Assembly: GCA_937976305.1 (NCBI GenBank)
Contig: CALJSB010000022.1
Coordinates: forward strand, 1 to 37,834
Length of the DNA stretch: 37,834 nucleotides
Reading direction: 5' to 3'
From: an uncultured Acidimicrobiales bacterium
Lineage (GTDB): Bacteria; Actinomycetota; Acidimicrobiia; Acidimicrobiales; SZUA-35
Shown one piece after another: positions 16,429-24,628 of this stretch. The first letter of the stretch is position 1. Every line of letters starts with the position of its first letter. A program made the position numbers and the translations under genes. The notes under the pieces are model-generated. The model did not search any database. It saw nothing but the letters and a program-made list of their open reading frames with translations, and was not told the DNA's origin.

Positions 16429-18135
16429 ATGCGCTGGTCCCAGCTGTTCTCACCCACACTTCGAGATGCCCCCAACGATGCCGTGGCCCCAAGCCACCAG
16501 CTGCTGGTACGCGGCGGATTCATGCGCCAGCTGCATGCGGGGCACTACTCGATGCTGCCGCTCGGATGGCGGGTGCATCAGAAGGTCGCTCAGATCGTCC
16601 GCGAAGAGATCGAAGCGATTGGCGGGCAGGAGTTCTTGCTGCCGACCATGCACCCCTCGGGTATCTGGAAGGAGTCAGGGCGCTGGGACACGATGGGCGA
16701 GATCATGTTCCGACTCGAAGACCGCAAGGGCGCCGAGTTGGCCCTCGGCATCACCCACGAAGAGATCTTCGCGACCGTTGCCTCCGAGCTGAGCTCCTAC
16801 AAACAGCTGCCCCAGGTCTGGTACCACATCCAAACGAAGTTCCGCGATGAGGCGCGCCCGAAGAGCGGATTGCTACGGGTGCGAGAGTTCCACATGAAGG
16901 ACTCCTACAGCTTCGACGTCGATCAAGCTGGTCTCGATGCAGCGTTCGACCGTCATGACGTTGCCTACCGCCGCATCTTCGAGCGCATCGAAGTGCCGGC
17001 GTTTGGCGTCGAGGCAAGCTCCGGAGCCATGGGAGGCAACGACTCGGTCGAATTCATGACCCCCTCTGAGGCGGGTGAAGACGACGTCGTGCGCTGTCCA
17101 GACTGCGGCTACTCAGCAAACATCGAAAAGGCCACCTCTGCCCTCCCTGCTATCGACGACGGCGCCGCTACCGCCCTCGAACAGTTCGACACCCCGGGTG
17201 TTCGTACCATCGCTGCGCTCGAGGAGTTCGACGGCGGTGCGGCGGCAGACCATCAGCTCAAGACGCTCGTGATGATGCTCGACGGAACCATCACGCTCGT
17301 GGTGGTCAGAGGCGACCACCAGCTGAATACCCAAAAGCTCGCAGATGCGACCGGCGCCATTCAGATCAGGCCGGCTGAAGTAGACGAAACCGTCGCAGCA
17401 CTCGGTGCCCATCCGGGAAGCCTTGGCGGCGTCGGCGTTTCCGATCACCCGATCATCATGGATGTCGCTCTTGAGGGCCGCGTCAACATGACGACGGGCG
17501 CCAACATCGACGACAAGCACTACCGCGGCGTGAGCGTCGAGCGTGATGTCAAGGTTGGCCAATGGGCCGACCTTCGTGAGGTTGGTGCGGGCGAAGCCTG
17601 CGCCAACTGCGGCGCCGAGCTCACGATTGTTCGTTGCATCGAGATCGGGCACATCTTCAAACTGGGAACCAAGTACGCCGAGACGTTCGGTGTGACAGTG
17701 TCGACGCCCGACGACGGCGTGGTCCCCGTGGTGATGGGCAGCTACGGCATCGGCATCGGCCGCAACATGGCTGCTGCTGTCGAAGCGAACCACGATGAGA
17801 ACGGCATCATCTGGCCCGTCTCGATCGCGCCGTTCCAGGCGGTCGTCACGTTGATGAGGCTCGACGACGAAACGCTCGCGGCCGGGCAGAAGATCTACGA
17901 CGAGCTCAAGAGCCTTGGGGTCGATGCCCTCCTCGACGACCGCGATGCTCGTGCCGGGGTCAAGTTCGCCGACGCCGAACTCATCGGAATCCCGTTCCGG
18001 GTCACACTCGGGCCTCGAGGCCTCAAAGAGGGCAACGCAGAGCTCACTGAACGACGCTCCGGCAATACCGAAGAGGTTGCGCTGACCGACGTTGCGCAAC
18101 GTGTGAGTGAACGCATTGCTGACGCCACTCGCTGA
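16429..18135 (+). CDS. proS: Proline--tRNA ligase (bacterial type with editing domain)
   Basis: Charges tRNA-Pro; 568 residues, the normal length for the bacterial-type enzyme. Class II motif 2 is visible in FRDEARPKSGLLRVREFHMK and motif 3 in GIGIGRNMAAAVEANHDE. Between them, at about residues 220-400, is the INS (YbaK-like) editing insertion that deacylates Ala-tRNA-Pro. A C-terminal anticodon-binding domain follows (FQAVVTLMRLDDETLAAGQKIYDEL). The ATG at 16429 (MRWSQLF) matches the family N-terminus; the frame is open further upstream but that stretch is non-family. Ten bases separate its stop from the end of the convergent conservon. Confidence 0.96.
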   Translation: MRWSQLFSPTLRDAPNDAVAPSHQLLVRGGFMRQLHAGHYSMLPLGWRVHQKVAQIVREEIEAIGGQEFLLPTMHPSGIWKESGRWDTMGEIMFRLEDRKGAELALGITHEEIFATVASELSSYKQLPQVWYHIQTKFRDEARPKSGLLRVREFHMKDSYSFDVDQAGLDAAFDRHDVAYRRIFERIEVPAFGVEASSGAMGGNDSVEFMTPSEAGEDDVVRCPDCGYSANIEKATSALPAIDDGAATALEQFDTPGVRTIAALEEFDGGAAADHQLKTLVMMLDGTITLVVVRGDHQLNTQKLADATGAIQIRPAEVDETVAALGAHPGSLGGVGVSDHPIIMDVALEGRVNMTTGANIDDKHYRGVSVERDVKVGQWADLREVGAGEACANCGAELTIVRCIEIGHIFKLGTKYAETFGVTVSTPDDGVVPVVMGSYGIGIGRNMAAAVEANHDENGIIWPVSIAPFQAVVTLMRLDDETLAAGQKIYDELKSLGVDALLDDRDARAGVKFADAELIGIPFRVTLGPRGLKEGNAELTERRSGNTEEVALTDVAQRVSERIADATR

Positions 18136-18145
18136 CGACGCCCGG

Positions 18146-18766
18146 TCAGCGACGAAGTAGATCTTTGCGACGTGGTGGGCGCTGAGGCTTTTCAGAGAAT
18201 CGAGCCATCAGGAAGTCGACGAGCCTGATCAGCGACGACTTCACTTCCTCGGTCTGGGTTGCGTCCATTGGGAAGATCGGGATGCCTTTGTCGATCCCCA
18301 ACGCTTCGCGGACGTCTTCAGGGTCGACTACGGGCGAATCCGGAAAGTTGTTGATGGCAACCACAAAGGGAATATTGCGCGACTCGAAGTAGTCGACTGC
18401 CGCGAACGAATCCTCGAATCGGCGCACATCAATCAGGACGACGGCGCCGATCGCTCCAAGACAGATTTTGTCCCACATGAAGGCAAAACGGCTCTGCCCT
18501 GGCGTGCCGAACAGGTACAAAACCATGTTCTCGGTCACCGTGATTCGACCAAAGTCCATAGCGACGGTCGTGCTTGTCTTCTCACCGACCTTCGAGACGT
18601 CATCGTGATCAGATGCTGCTTCGGTCAGGTGTTCCTCTGTCCGCAACGGCGGGATCTCGGACACCTTGCCAACGAAGGTGGTCTTGCCGACACCAAAGCC
18701 ACCGGCGATCACGAGCTTCGCCGATGTGGCGCGAACTTTCTTCGTTGTCTCGTCTGGGCCACTCAT
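18146..18766 (-). CDS. cvnD: Conservon small GTPase-like ATP/GTP-binding protein (CvnD)
   Basis: A 206-residue Ras/MglA-like GTP-binding protein, last gene of a four-gene conservon. The P-loop is GGFGVGKTT, the switch II-like G3 motif is FGTPGQSRF (DxxG replaced by GTPG as usual in CvnD), and NNF replaces the NKxD motif. The ATG at 18766 (MSGPDE) has GAGGAA seven bases upstream; a GTG at 18781 overlapping the DUF742 stop (GTGA) is the alternative. In Streptomyces such systems behave like membrane-associated G-protein-coupled complexes that affect development and secondary metabolism; the role here is inferred. Confidence 0.92.
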   Translation of the reverse strand: MSGPDETTKKVRATSAKLVIAGGFGVGKTTFVGKVSEIPPLRTEEHLTEAASDHDDVSKVGEKTSTTVAMDFGRITVTENMVLYLFGTPGQSRFAFMWDKICLGAIGAVVLIDVRRFEDSFAAVDYFESRNIPFVVAINNFPDSPVVDPEDVREALGIDKGIPIFPMDATQTEEVKSSLIRLVDFLMARFSEKPQRPPRRKDLLRR

Positions 18767-18777
18767 TGTCACGTTCC

Positions 18778-19158
18778 TCACAAGCTGGCGATTGCATCTC
18801 GGATGAGCTGCAGGTCGTCAAGATCCATCGTGGTAGTTGTCGATTCGACGTCAAGAAGCCCGTCGTCGATGAGCTGAGCGACGAGGGTGACTGTCGACAG
18901 CATGGGGAGGCCGAGATGGGCAGACACTTCTGCGACCGACATCTCATTTCCCTGGTCTTGCGCTTCTACGAGCAGGCTCAGGATCTGACCCCGCTCAAAT
19001 TTGAGTTCTGGTTGTTCGACACGGCCGAGCTGCGATGGGCCGATGAGGGTCTCCAACGACACCTCTTCGTCGCCGCCACCGGTGGACGCTTTGCCACCGG
19101 TCACGAGGAACGATCGGACAACCTCGTTGCCGACCGGTGCCTCATCCTCGAACCTCAT
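18778..19158 (-). CDS. cvnC: DUF742 protein (CvnC)
   Basis: A 126-residue protein of the DUF742 family, the third conservon component. It shows the family features: a variable N-terminus with VRSFLVTGG, a central segment LETLIGPSQLGRV, and a C-terminal winged-helix-like part (EVSAHLGLPMLSTVTLVAQLIDDGLLDV). ATG start at 19158; it begins four bases after the roadblock gene ends. CvnC proteins interact with the other conservon proteins at the membrane; no catalytic residues are expected. Confidence 0.93.
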   Translation of the reverse strand: MRFEDEAPVGNEVVRSFLVTGGKASTGGGDEEVSLETLIGPSQLGRVEQPELKFERGQILSLLVEAQDQGNEMSVAEVSAHLGLPMLSTVTLVAQLIDDGLLDVESTTTTMDLDDLQLIRDAIASL

Positions 19159-19162
19159 CGGA

Positions 19163-19570
19163 TCAGACCCCGAGACTGTTCTTGAGTTCGTTGATCACTT
19201 CTGGTGACAACACCTCGCCAGCTTGGTCAGCCAAGCGGCTCATTTCGTAGCCGACCAGTCCGAGATCTGCGCTGTGCTCAGCCAAAACCATGAGGCTCGC
19301 GCGGGAAGAAATTCGGGTGATCAAGATCCAACCACCAGCAGCTTCGATGACCTGGCGGACAACGGGCAAGATGCCAAACGACTCGGCAGCCGACTCAGTC
19401 AGACTCGCCAGACCCGATGCAATCGCCCCCATCTGGTCGGCCTGCATCTGCGTCATTGCCGTCGAGTGCGCGAGGTCCATACCGTCGGCAGAGACCGTCT
19501 GGGTGCATAGAACGCCCGGGGTCTCCTCGACGAACCTGTTCAACATCCAGTCGATGTCATTCGCCTTCAT
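19163..19570 (-). CDS. cvnB: Roadblock/LC7 domain protein (CvnB)
   Basis: A 135-residue roadblock/LC7 protein, second conservon component. It starts MKANDIDWMLNRFVEETPGV, continues with the typical DLAHSTAMTQMQADQMGAIASG and ends with EVLSPEVINELKNSLG. Roadblock proteins act as partners or GTPase-activating scaffolds of MglA/CvnD-type GTPases. The ATG at 19570 is preceded by AGGAG at good spacing and overlaps the kinase gene by 14 bases, so translation is coupled. Confidence 0.93.
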   Translation of the reverse strand: MKANDIDWMLNRFVEETPGVLCTQTVSADGMDLAHSTAMTQMQADQMGAIASGLASLTESAAESFGILPVVRQVIEAAGGWILITRISSRASLMVLAEHSADLGLVGYEMSRLADQAGEVLSPEVINELKNSLGV

Positions 19571-22349
19571 GGGTGTCTCCTGTTGGGGTTTCGGTCGAAG
19601 GGTTTCCGGCGTTCGCATACCACCGCTGAATGTCGGCGGCGTCTGGGACTCCAGCGGACTGCTGGAAGCCCGAAAGGCTCTTGGCGAACGAGAGGTGTTC
19701 TTCTGCTCGTGCTGCAGGGTCGACGGCAAGATCCTTCTCGGACACCGGCCGCAGGCGTCGAGGAATGTCATCGACGGGCGCTGACGGGGTCGGCGAGATG
19801 CCAGCCGGGAGACTTGCTCCCTTTTCTCGACGAGCCAAGCCGGCACCGATCTCGTCGGAAGCTCCGCTGTCGAGTGATGGTTCGCTAGCAGCTACGTCGC
19901 GGTCAGCGATCTGGTCTTCTGCTCGACGCAGTTCGGATGCAGCCGCGTCGCCACGCTTGGCAAGAACGGGTGGAGCGTCTGGGTCTTTGGGGATCTTTCG
20001 GCGCTTCAAGAGCCCACCCACGAGTGCGGCTGGTTCCTGTACTGGCCGCTGTTCTGAGGCCTCGACCGACGCCGCTTCATCGGTATGCGCAATACCAACG
20101 TCTGCGTTCGGCTCCGACAAGGCGACGCTTGCATTCGACTCCGGCACGGCGACGCTTGCATCAGCTCGGGGAGCAGACGTCGTCGCCGAAAGGGCCGATA
20201 GAGCGCCGAGTGACTTCGACACAGCTTCAGCCCGCTCTTCGGACTCCACGCGTGCGATGTCTTCTGGTGACTCCAGCGGCTCAGATGCCGAGGACTCACC
20301 GAACGAGTCCCAAATTGAGTCGTCGAGGGCGGTGAGCGCCTCCGATGGCGAGAGATCGTCAACGCCGACGTCGTGAATATCGTCGGTGTCCTGCGAATCA
20401 TCTTGCGGCTGTGAGAGCAGGCGTGCTGGCACGGCGATCTTTGCCGTGACACCCTTTTCTTCGTGGCCCACTCCAAGCGTCACGGTCATGCCGTGGCGAG
20501 CAGCCAAGGTGCCCACCACGTGGTGGCCCAGGTATCTCGACGGGGTTTCTGTGAGCGAACCGGCTTCGGCGATGCGCCCGTTGGCGCCTTCGAACTCCTC
20601 AGTCGTCATGCCGATGCCACGGTCGGCGACGGCAAGAAAGTAGCCCTCGTCGGTGTTGGTGGCGATCACGATGACGGGAGCATCAGGCGGTGAGAAGCTC
20701 AGCGAGTTTTCGATCAGCTCGGCCAGCAAATGTGCCGTGTCGGCCACGGCTGATCCATCCAGCAGCTGATTGCCGCGAACATCGAGGTGGACTCGTTCGT
20801 AACCTTCGACCTCGGCAAGCGCAGAGCGGGCCACGTCGGAGATCGGGACTGGCTCATTGAACACACGAGCGGTCTGGGCGCCAGCAAGCACCAACAACGA
20901 CTCGGCGTTGCGTCGCATGCGAGTCACGAGGTGGTCGACCTTGAACAGCTTCTCGAGCGATTGCGGATCCTCTTCTTCGCGTTCGAGCGTGTCGAGGTAG
21001 GCCAAGATGCGAATGAGCAGACGCTGGTTGCGTCGACCCAAGTTCACGAACATGTCGGACACGGTTCGTCGTGAGGCGGCCTGCTCGGAAGCCAACTCGA
21101 CGGCGGTTCGGTGCATGTCGTTGAAGGCCACGACGAGTTCGCCGACTTCGTCGTCGGTCTCCGCCTCGATCGGCACGATCTCTGGCACGTTGGCGTCCAC
21201 GCCCTCGTTGCGCAGGAGCGTCACGACGCCCGGGAGTTCGACGTCGGCGATCTGTCGCGAGCGGGTCGTGAGAGCAAGCAGCGGGCGTCGAATCGATCGG
21301 AAGAACGAGATCGCCGTGAGCGCCACGAGCGCGGTGAGGGCTGCGGTGGCTGCTCCACCGATGATGAGCGAGCGCCGGGCTGACTCTTGCGCGTTGATCG
21401 CGTTGAGCCGGGCGCCCTCAATCACTTCATCGTTCACCTCGCTGATTCGGTTGTTGATGTCGAGGAGGGAGCTCAACACCTGGTTCGGGGTGACATCAAT
21501 GTCAACCGCCTCGGTCGAGGCGACCTCACCTCGAAGACGCACAAGGTCTTGATAGCGAGGGGAGTCCAGGAGTTGCTGGAACGCCGGGCTGAACTGCGGA
21601 CTGCTGAGCTCGGTCAGCCATTGCTCAGCCTGGGTCGTCGCACCACCGCGTCGTCGTGCTTCGGCAACCAGGAATGCCGGTCGATCTTCTGGCTCGACGA
21701 GTGCGATCTCGAGGTAGGCCAACGACTCCAAACGAACGGCTTCGTCAAATCGAATTGCCAGCTCGAGGGTGGTGAGGTCGAGGGACGTTTCGGCGTCGAG
21801 CAATCGAGCCGTGTCGGTGTCCAAGAGGTTGATGGTCTGGGCGATCAGTTGATCGAAGGTGATCAGCGCCGCCATCGTTTCGCCCGATGCGTCGACCGAG
21901 GTCATGTCTTCGATCAGGTCGATCTTCACCTGGCCAAGGTCATCACCGATTGCCTGACGAGCCTCTCCGAGCTGCGACTGCGCTTGGCCAATCACGTCAC
22001 GGGTTTCGTCCGACAACGCCTCGTCGCTGAGAATGTCGACGATCTTCTCGTCCGTCGTTTCACGAACTCGGGAGAAAAAGCCGTCGGCGCCGCTTGTGCC
22101 CTGGCCGGGGTTCACGCCGCCCGTCGTGTTGCCAGCGATCGTGAGCTGCAGGTCTCGCTCGGCGCCGATCGCGCGAGCGACCTGGGCGATGGCGACTGAG
22201 TTGTCGACCTCGTTCTGCTGTTCGTCAGCCACTGATGCAACCTCAAGCAGCCGCTGTACTTGGAAGAAGCCAAGCACGAGCAGTCCGAGAATCGGGATGA
22301 TGAGTGCTGCAAGGAGTTTTGTCCTCAGCGGGAGGTGGGCGACCTTCAC
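19557..22349 (-). CDS. cvnA: Conservon sensor histidine kinase-like protein with nitrate/nitrite-sensing domain (CvnA)
   Basis: A 930-residue membrane sensor. A first transmembrane helix is at about residues 12-30 and a second at about 330-352. The roughly 300-residue extracytoplasmic region between them is of the NIT type. A HAMP-like linker follows, then a HATPase_c domain with the N-box ENSLSFSPPDAP near 548 and the G1 box ADRGIGMT near 575. No clear phospho-acceptor H-box is seen, as in other CvnA proteins. Residues after about 660 form a long acidic, Ala/Ser-rich, probably disordered tail. It starts with GTG at 22349 (MKVAHLPLRTKL), with AAGGA upstream. First gene of the conservon; no cytochrome P450 partner follows. 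Confidence 0.92.
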   Translation of the reverse strand: MKVAHLPLRTKLLAALIIPILGLLVLGFFQVQRLLEVASVADEQQNEVDNSVAIAQVARAIGAERDLQLTIAGNTTGGVNPGQGTSGADGFFSRVRETTDEKIVDILSDEALSDETRDVIGQAQSQLGEARQAIGDDLGQVKIDLIEDMTSVDASGETMAALITFDQLIAQTINLLDTDTARLLDAETSLDLTTLELAIRFDEAVRLESLAYLEIALVEPEDRPAFLVAEARRRGGATTQAEQWLTELSSPQFSPAFQQLLDSPRYQDLVRLRGEVASTEAVDIDVTPNQVLSSLLDINNRISEVNDEVIEGARLNAINAQESARRSLIIGGAATAALTALVALTAISFFRSIRRPLLALTTRSRQIADVELPGVVTLLRNEGVDANVPEIVPIEAETDDEVGELVVAFNDMHRTAVELASEQAASRRTVSDMFVNLGRRNQRLLIRILAYLDTLEREEEDPQSLEKLFKVDHLVTRMRRNAESLLVLAGAQTARVFNEPVPISDVARSALAEVEGYERVHLDVRGNQLLDGSAVADTAHLLAELIENSLSFSPPDAPVIVIATNTDEGYFLAVADRGIGMTTEEFEGANGRIAEAGSLTETPSRYLGHHVVGTLAARHGMTVTLGVGHEEKGVTAKIAVPARLLSQPQDDSQDTDDIHDVGVDDLSPSEALTALDDSIWDSFGESSASEPLESPEDIARVESEERAEAVSKSLGALSALSATTSAPRADASVAVPESNASVALSEPNADVGIAHTDEAASVEASEQRPVQEPAALVGGLLKRRKIPKDPDAPPVLAKRGDAAASELRRAEDQIADRDVAASEPSLDSGASDEIGAGLARREKGASLPAGISPTPSAPVDDIPRRLRPVSEKDLAVDPAARAEEHLSFAKSLSGFQQSAGVPDAADIQRWYANAGNPSTETPTGDTHEGE

Positions 22350-22542
22350 GGTCCTACGTCCTTCTTGTTGCCGTATGTTGGTTATCGACCAGTCGCCCCC
22401 TGCTTTGAGGGAATTTCTTCAGGGAAATCTGGCCGTCCGAGTTCGACGACGCTTGACTCGGACCGCCGGCCAGCCGCACGTGGGGCGGTAACCTGGCCGA
22501 TATCGCCCCTACCGTTGCCGAGACGATCGCCGAGGCCGCTCC

Positions 22543-23787
22543 ATGATCGACCCTCGATCGACAACCGAAATGTCCACCGAGGACATCCGGCTCGAGATCG
22601 AAGACCTGGCGCGGCAGAACCGCGTCATTCACGAGGCTGATTGCCTCAATCTCAACCCGGCAACGAATCTCATCAGCGATCGTGCTGAGGCCATGCTTGC
22701 TTCGGGCCTCGGCACACGGCCGTCGCTCGGCGACCCCGGCGACAAATACGAGATGGGGCTCGAGGCCATCGAGCAGATTGAGCTCATCACCGCCGACCTC
22801 GCTCGTCGCGTCTTTGAGGCAACACATGCCGAGATCAGAGTGCCATCGGGGGCGATGGCGAATCTCTACGCGTTCATGGCCACCACGAAGCCCGGGGCCC
22901 CGATCATCGTTCCGCCGCCGAGCATCGGCGGACACGTCACCCACCAGAACCCTGGAGCCGCCGGACTGTACGGCCTCGACATTCACGAAGCGCCCGTCGA
23001 CGCGGACCGCTACACGGTCGACCTTGTCGGGTTGGCGGCTCTGGCCGAGGCCGTGCGCCCCGACCTCATCACCATCGGCCAGAGCCTCAACCTCGCGCCT
23101 CATCCCGTTGCCGAGGTCAGAGCCATTGCCGACGACGTCGGCGCCAAGGTGCTCTTCGACGCCGCTCATGTGTGTGGCCTGATCGCCGGCGGCGTCTGGG
23201 ACAACCCGCTCGACCAAGGTGCTCATCTGATGTCGATGAGCACCTACAAGAGCTTGCGGGGACCCGCCGGCGGTCTCCTCGTCACCAACGATGCGACACT
23301 CGCCGACCGTCTGGCCGAGATCGCCTACCCGGGAATGACCGCCAACTTCGACGTCGCGAAATCAGCGTCGCTCGCCATCGCCCTCACGGAGTGGCTCGAC
23401 GACGGGCCGGCCTACGCAACCAAGATGGTCGATTTGAGTGCTCGGCTCGCGAAAGGCCTCGGCGAAGGCGGACTCGAGCTATTTGAGACGGTCGAGGGCC
23501 CCACATCAACCCACCAGTTCGCAGCGACTCGAGGCCGATTCACGTCCGGTCACGACGCCGCCAAGCACCTCCGCCAGGCCAATGTTCTGACATGTGCCAT
23601 CGGGCTGCCGACACCTGATGGGGACGGTGTCCGGTTCGGCACACCTGAGCTCGCAACCATCGGCATCAACGGTGCCGACGTCGACGAGGTCGCCGCTCTC
23701 ATCGTCGAGGGGTGGAACGCGACGAATCCAGGGGCGCTCCGTCAGGTCGCAACAGCTGTTGCGGCCTTTCGGTCCCGCTTTTCTTGA
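22543..23787 (+). CDS. Divergent serine hydroxymethyltransferase-like PLP enzyme
   Basis: A 414-residue fold-type I PLP enzyme closest in pattern to glycine/serine hydroxymethyltransferase. The PLP lysine is K236 in MSMSTYKSLRGPAGG. The cofactor aspartate and a stacking His are D206 and H209 in DAAHVCGLIAGG. PSGAMANLYAF replaces the PHSGSQAN motif and IGGHVTHQNP replaces GGHLTHG. The region equivalent to SHMT YAEGYPGKRYYGG reads GTRPSLGDPGDKYEMG, so the tyrosine that normally contacts folate and substrate is missing. It may use another substrate or a different carbon donor. The ATG at 22543 has a GAGG about seven bases upstream; ATG 22570 is an alternative. Divergent from the conservon with 193 bp between. 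Confidence 0.85.
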   Translation: MIDPRSTTEMSTEDIRLEIEDLARQNRVIHEADCLNLNPATNLISDRAEAMLASGLGTRPSLGDPGDKYEMGLEAIEQIELITADLARRVFEATHAEIRVPSGAMANLYAFMATTKPGAPIIVPPPSIGGHVTHQNPGAAGLYGLDIHEAPVDADRYTVDLVGLAALAEAVRPDLITIGQSLNLAPHPVAEVRAIADDVGAKVLFDAAHVCGLIAGGVWDNPLDQGAHLMSMSTYKSLRGPAGGLLVTNDATLADRLAEIAYPGMTANFDVAKSASLAIALTEWLDDGPAYATKMVDLSARLAKGLGEGGLELFETVEGPTSTHQFAATRGRFTSGHDAAKHLRQANVLTCAIGLPTPDGDGVRFGTPELATIGINGADVDEVAALIVEGWNATNPGALRQVATAVAAFRSRFS

Positions 23788-23817
23788 GAAACGACGCCCA
23801 GCGTCGATGGAGAGTCG

Positions 23818-24426
23818 ATGACCGTTCGCCCCAAGCGCCACGCCGCGACGATGCGTCGCCTGGCGCGCATTGCTGGGGACCGTGAGGCCCTTGAAACGGC
23901 GCTCCTCGACCATTGGGCCAGCCCAACATCTCACTTCGACCGACTGAGCCAGCGGAGCGATCCGGCCCGAATCGAGCCACTCGACCTCGTTGCCGTTACC
24001 GCACTCGGCCCGACTCTTTCGGTTGAGCAGGCGGGTTGGATCCTCGGTGACGAAGGGCAGTGGCTGACGACAGAAATTCTCGCTGACGTTCCATCCGACC
24101 TCTCCCTGCATGCCGCCGATGTGTGCACCGTCCATCGGGTGGCAGACCTGTTTCATCTGCTGCGGACCCAAGGACTCACCCGTTCGGCGACCACTCGGTT
24201 GCTGGCGGCGAAGCGCCCCCAGCTCGTTCCGATCGACGATGCAACCACCCGACGAGCCTTGCGCTATGCCAAGAGCGATCTGTGGTGGTCACCGTGGCGA
24301 AACGTGATGGACGACGAACTCACCGAACGGGTGCGATCCGCACGCGACAAGGCAGCAGCACAGGTACCGGATCTCAGCGCCTTTGCACCGATGCGGGTTC
24401 TGGACATCGGTGTACGCAGCAGCTGA
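23818..24426 (+). CDS. Hypothetical protein, DUF6308-like
   Basis: A 202-residue protein without known catalytic motifs. The features LDLVAVTALG, LTRSATTRLLAAKRPQLVPIDD and the WWSPWR segment are like those I associate with DUF6308 proteins, in which (K)RPxLxPIxD and a Trp-rich turn are conserved. The ATG at 23818 has GGAGAG just upstream. It begins 30 bp after the SHMT-like gene and is likely co-transcribed with it. Function unknown. Confidence 0.7.
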   Translation: MTVRPKRHAATMRRLARIAGDREALETALLDHWASPTSHFDRLSQRSDPARIEPLDLVAVTALGPTLSVEQAGWILGDEGQWLTTEILADVPSDLSLHAADVCTVHRVADLFHLLRTQGLTRSATTRLLAAKRPQLVPIDDATTRRALRYAKSDLWWSPWRNVMDDELTERVRSARDKAAAQVPDLSAFAPMRVLDIGVRSS

Positions 24427-24492
24427 GAGCCACGTGTTCTGACTGAACCTGGGTTGCGTGTGATGAGTTGCGTACGGTGAGCTGAGCGAGCG

Positions 24493-24515
24493 GACCCGCC
24501 GGCGGGTCGTTTTCT
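24493..24515 (+). terminator. Probable rho-independent terminator
   Basis: GACCCGCC/GGCGGGTC (24493-24508) is a perfect 16-base palindrome that can fold as a 6-bp stem with a CCGG loop, followed by GTTTTCT. It lies 67 bp past the stop of the DUF6308-like gene and is positioned to end the plus-strand transcript. Confidence 0.5.
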
Positions 24516-24628
24516 CCGGGTTTCCCTCCCGGTGGTGTGGACCAGCCTCCCTCAAGACTGGCCCAACAGTGAAGATACGCCAGCCGGTGCTCGTTCCCAT
24601 CGGGGTTGACCCCCGTTTGGGGTTCAGC

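Noticed and set aside
17113..18099. 328-codon open frame antisense to proS
   Set aside because: Shadow of the proS coding strand; the plus-strand protein has complete class II synthetase motifs.
24600..24614. CGGGG-TTGAC-CCCCG hairpin as terminator of the AhpD-like gene
   Set aside because: The stem is only 5 bp and there is no U-tract on the minus strand; too weak to call.
24427..24628. Possible tRNA-Sec or other structured RNA in the spacer next to the AhpD-like selenoprotein gene
   Set aside because: I looked on both strands for a TCA anticodon in a 7-base loop with a T-arm (GTTCGA-like) and long acceptor and variable arms; only unrelated short hairpins (for example CCGGG-N7-CCCGG) and a terminator-like palindrome were found.
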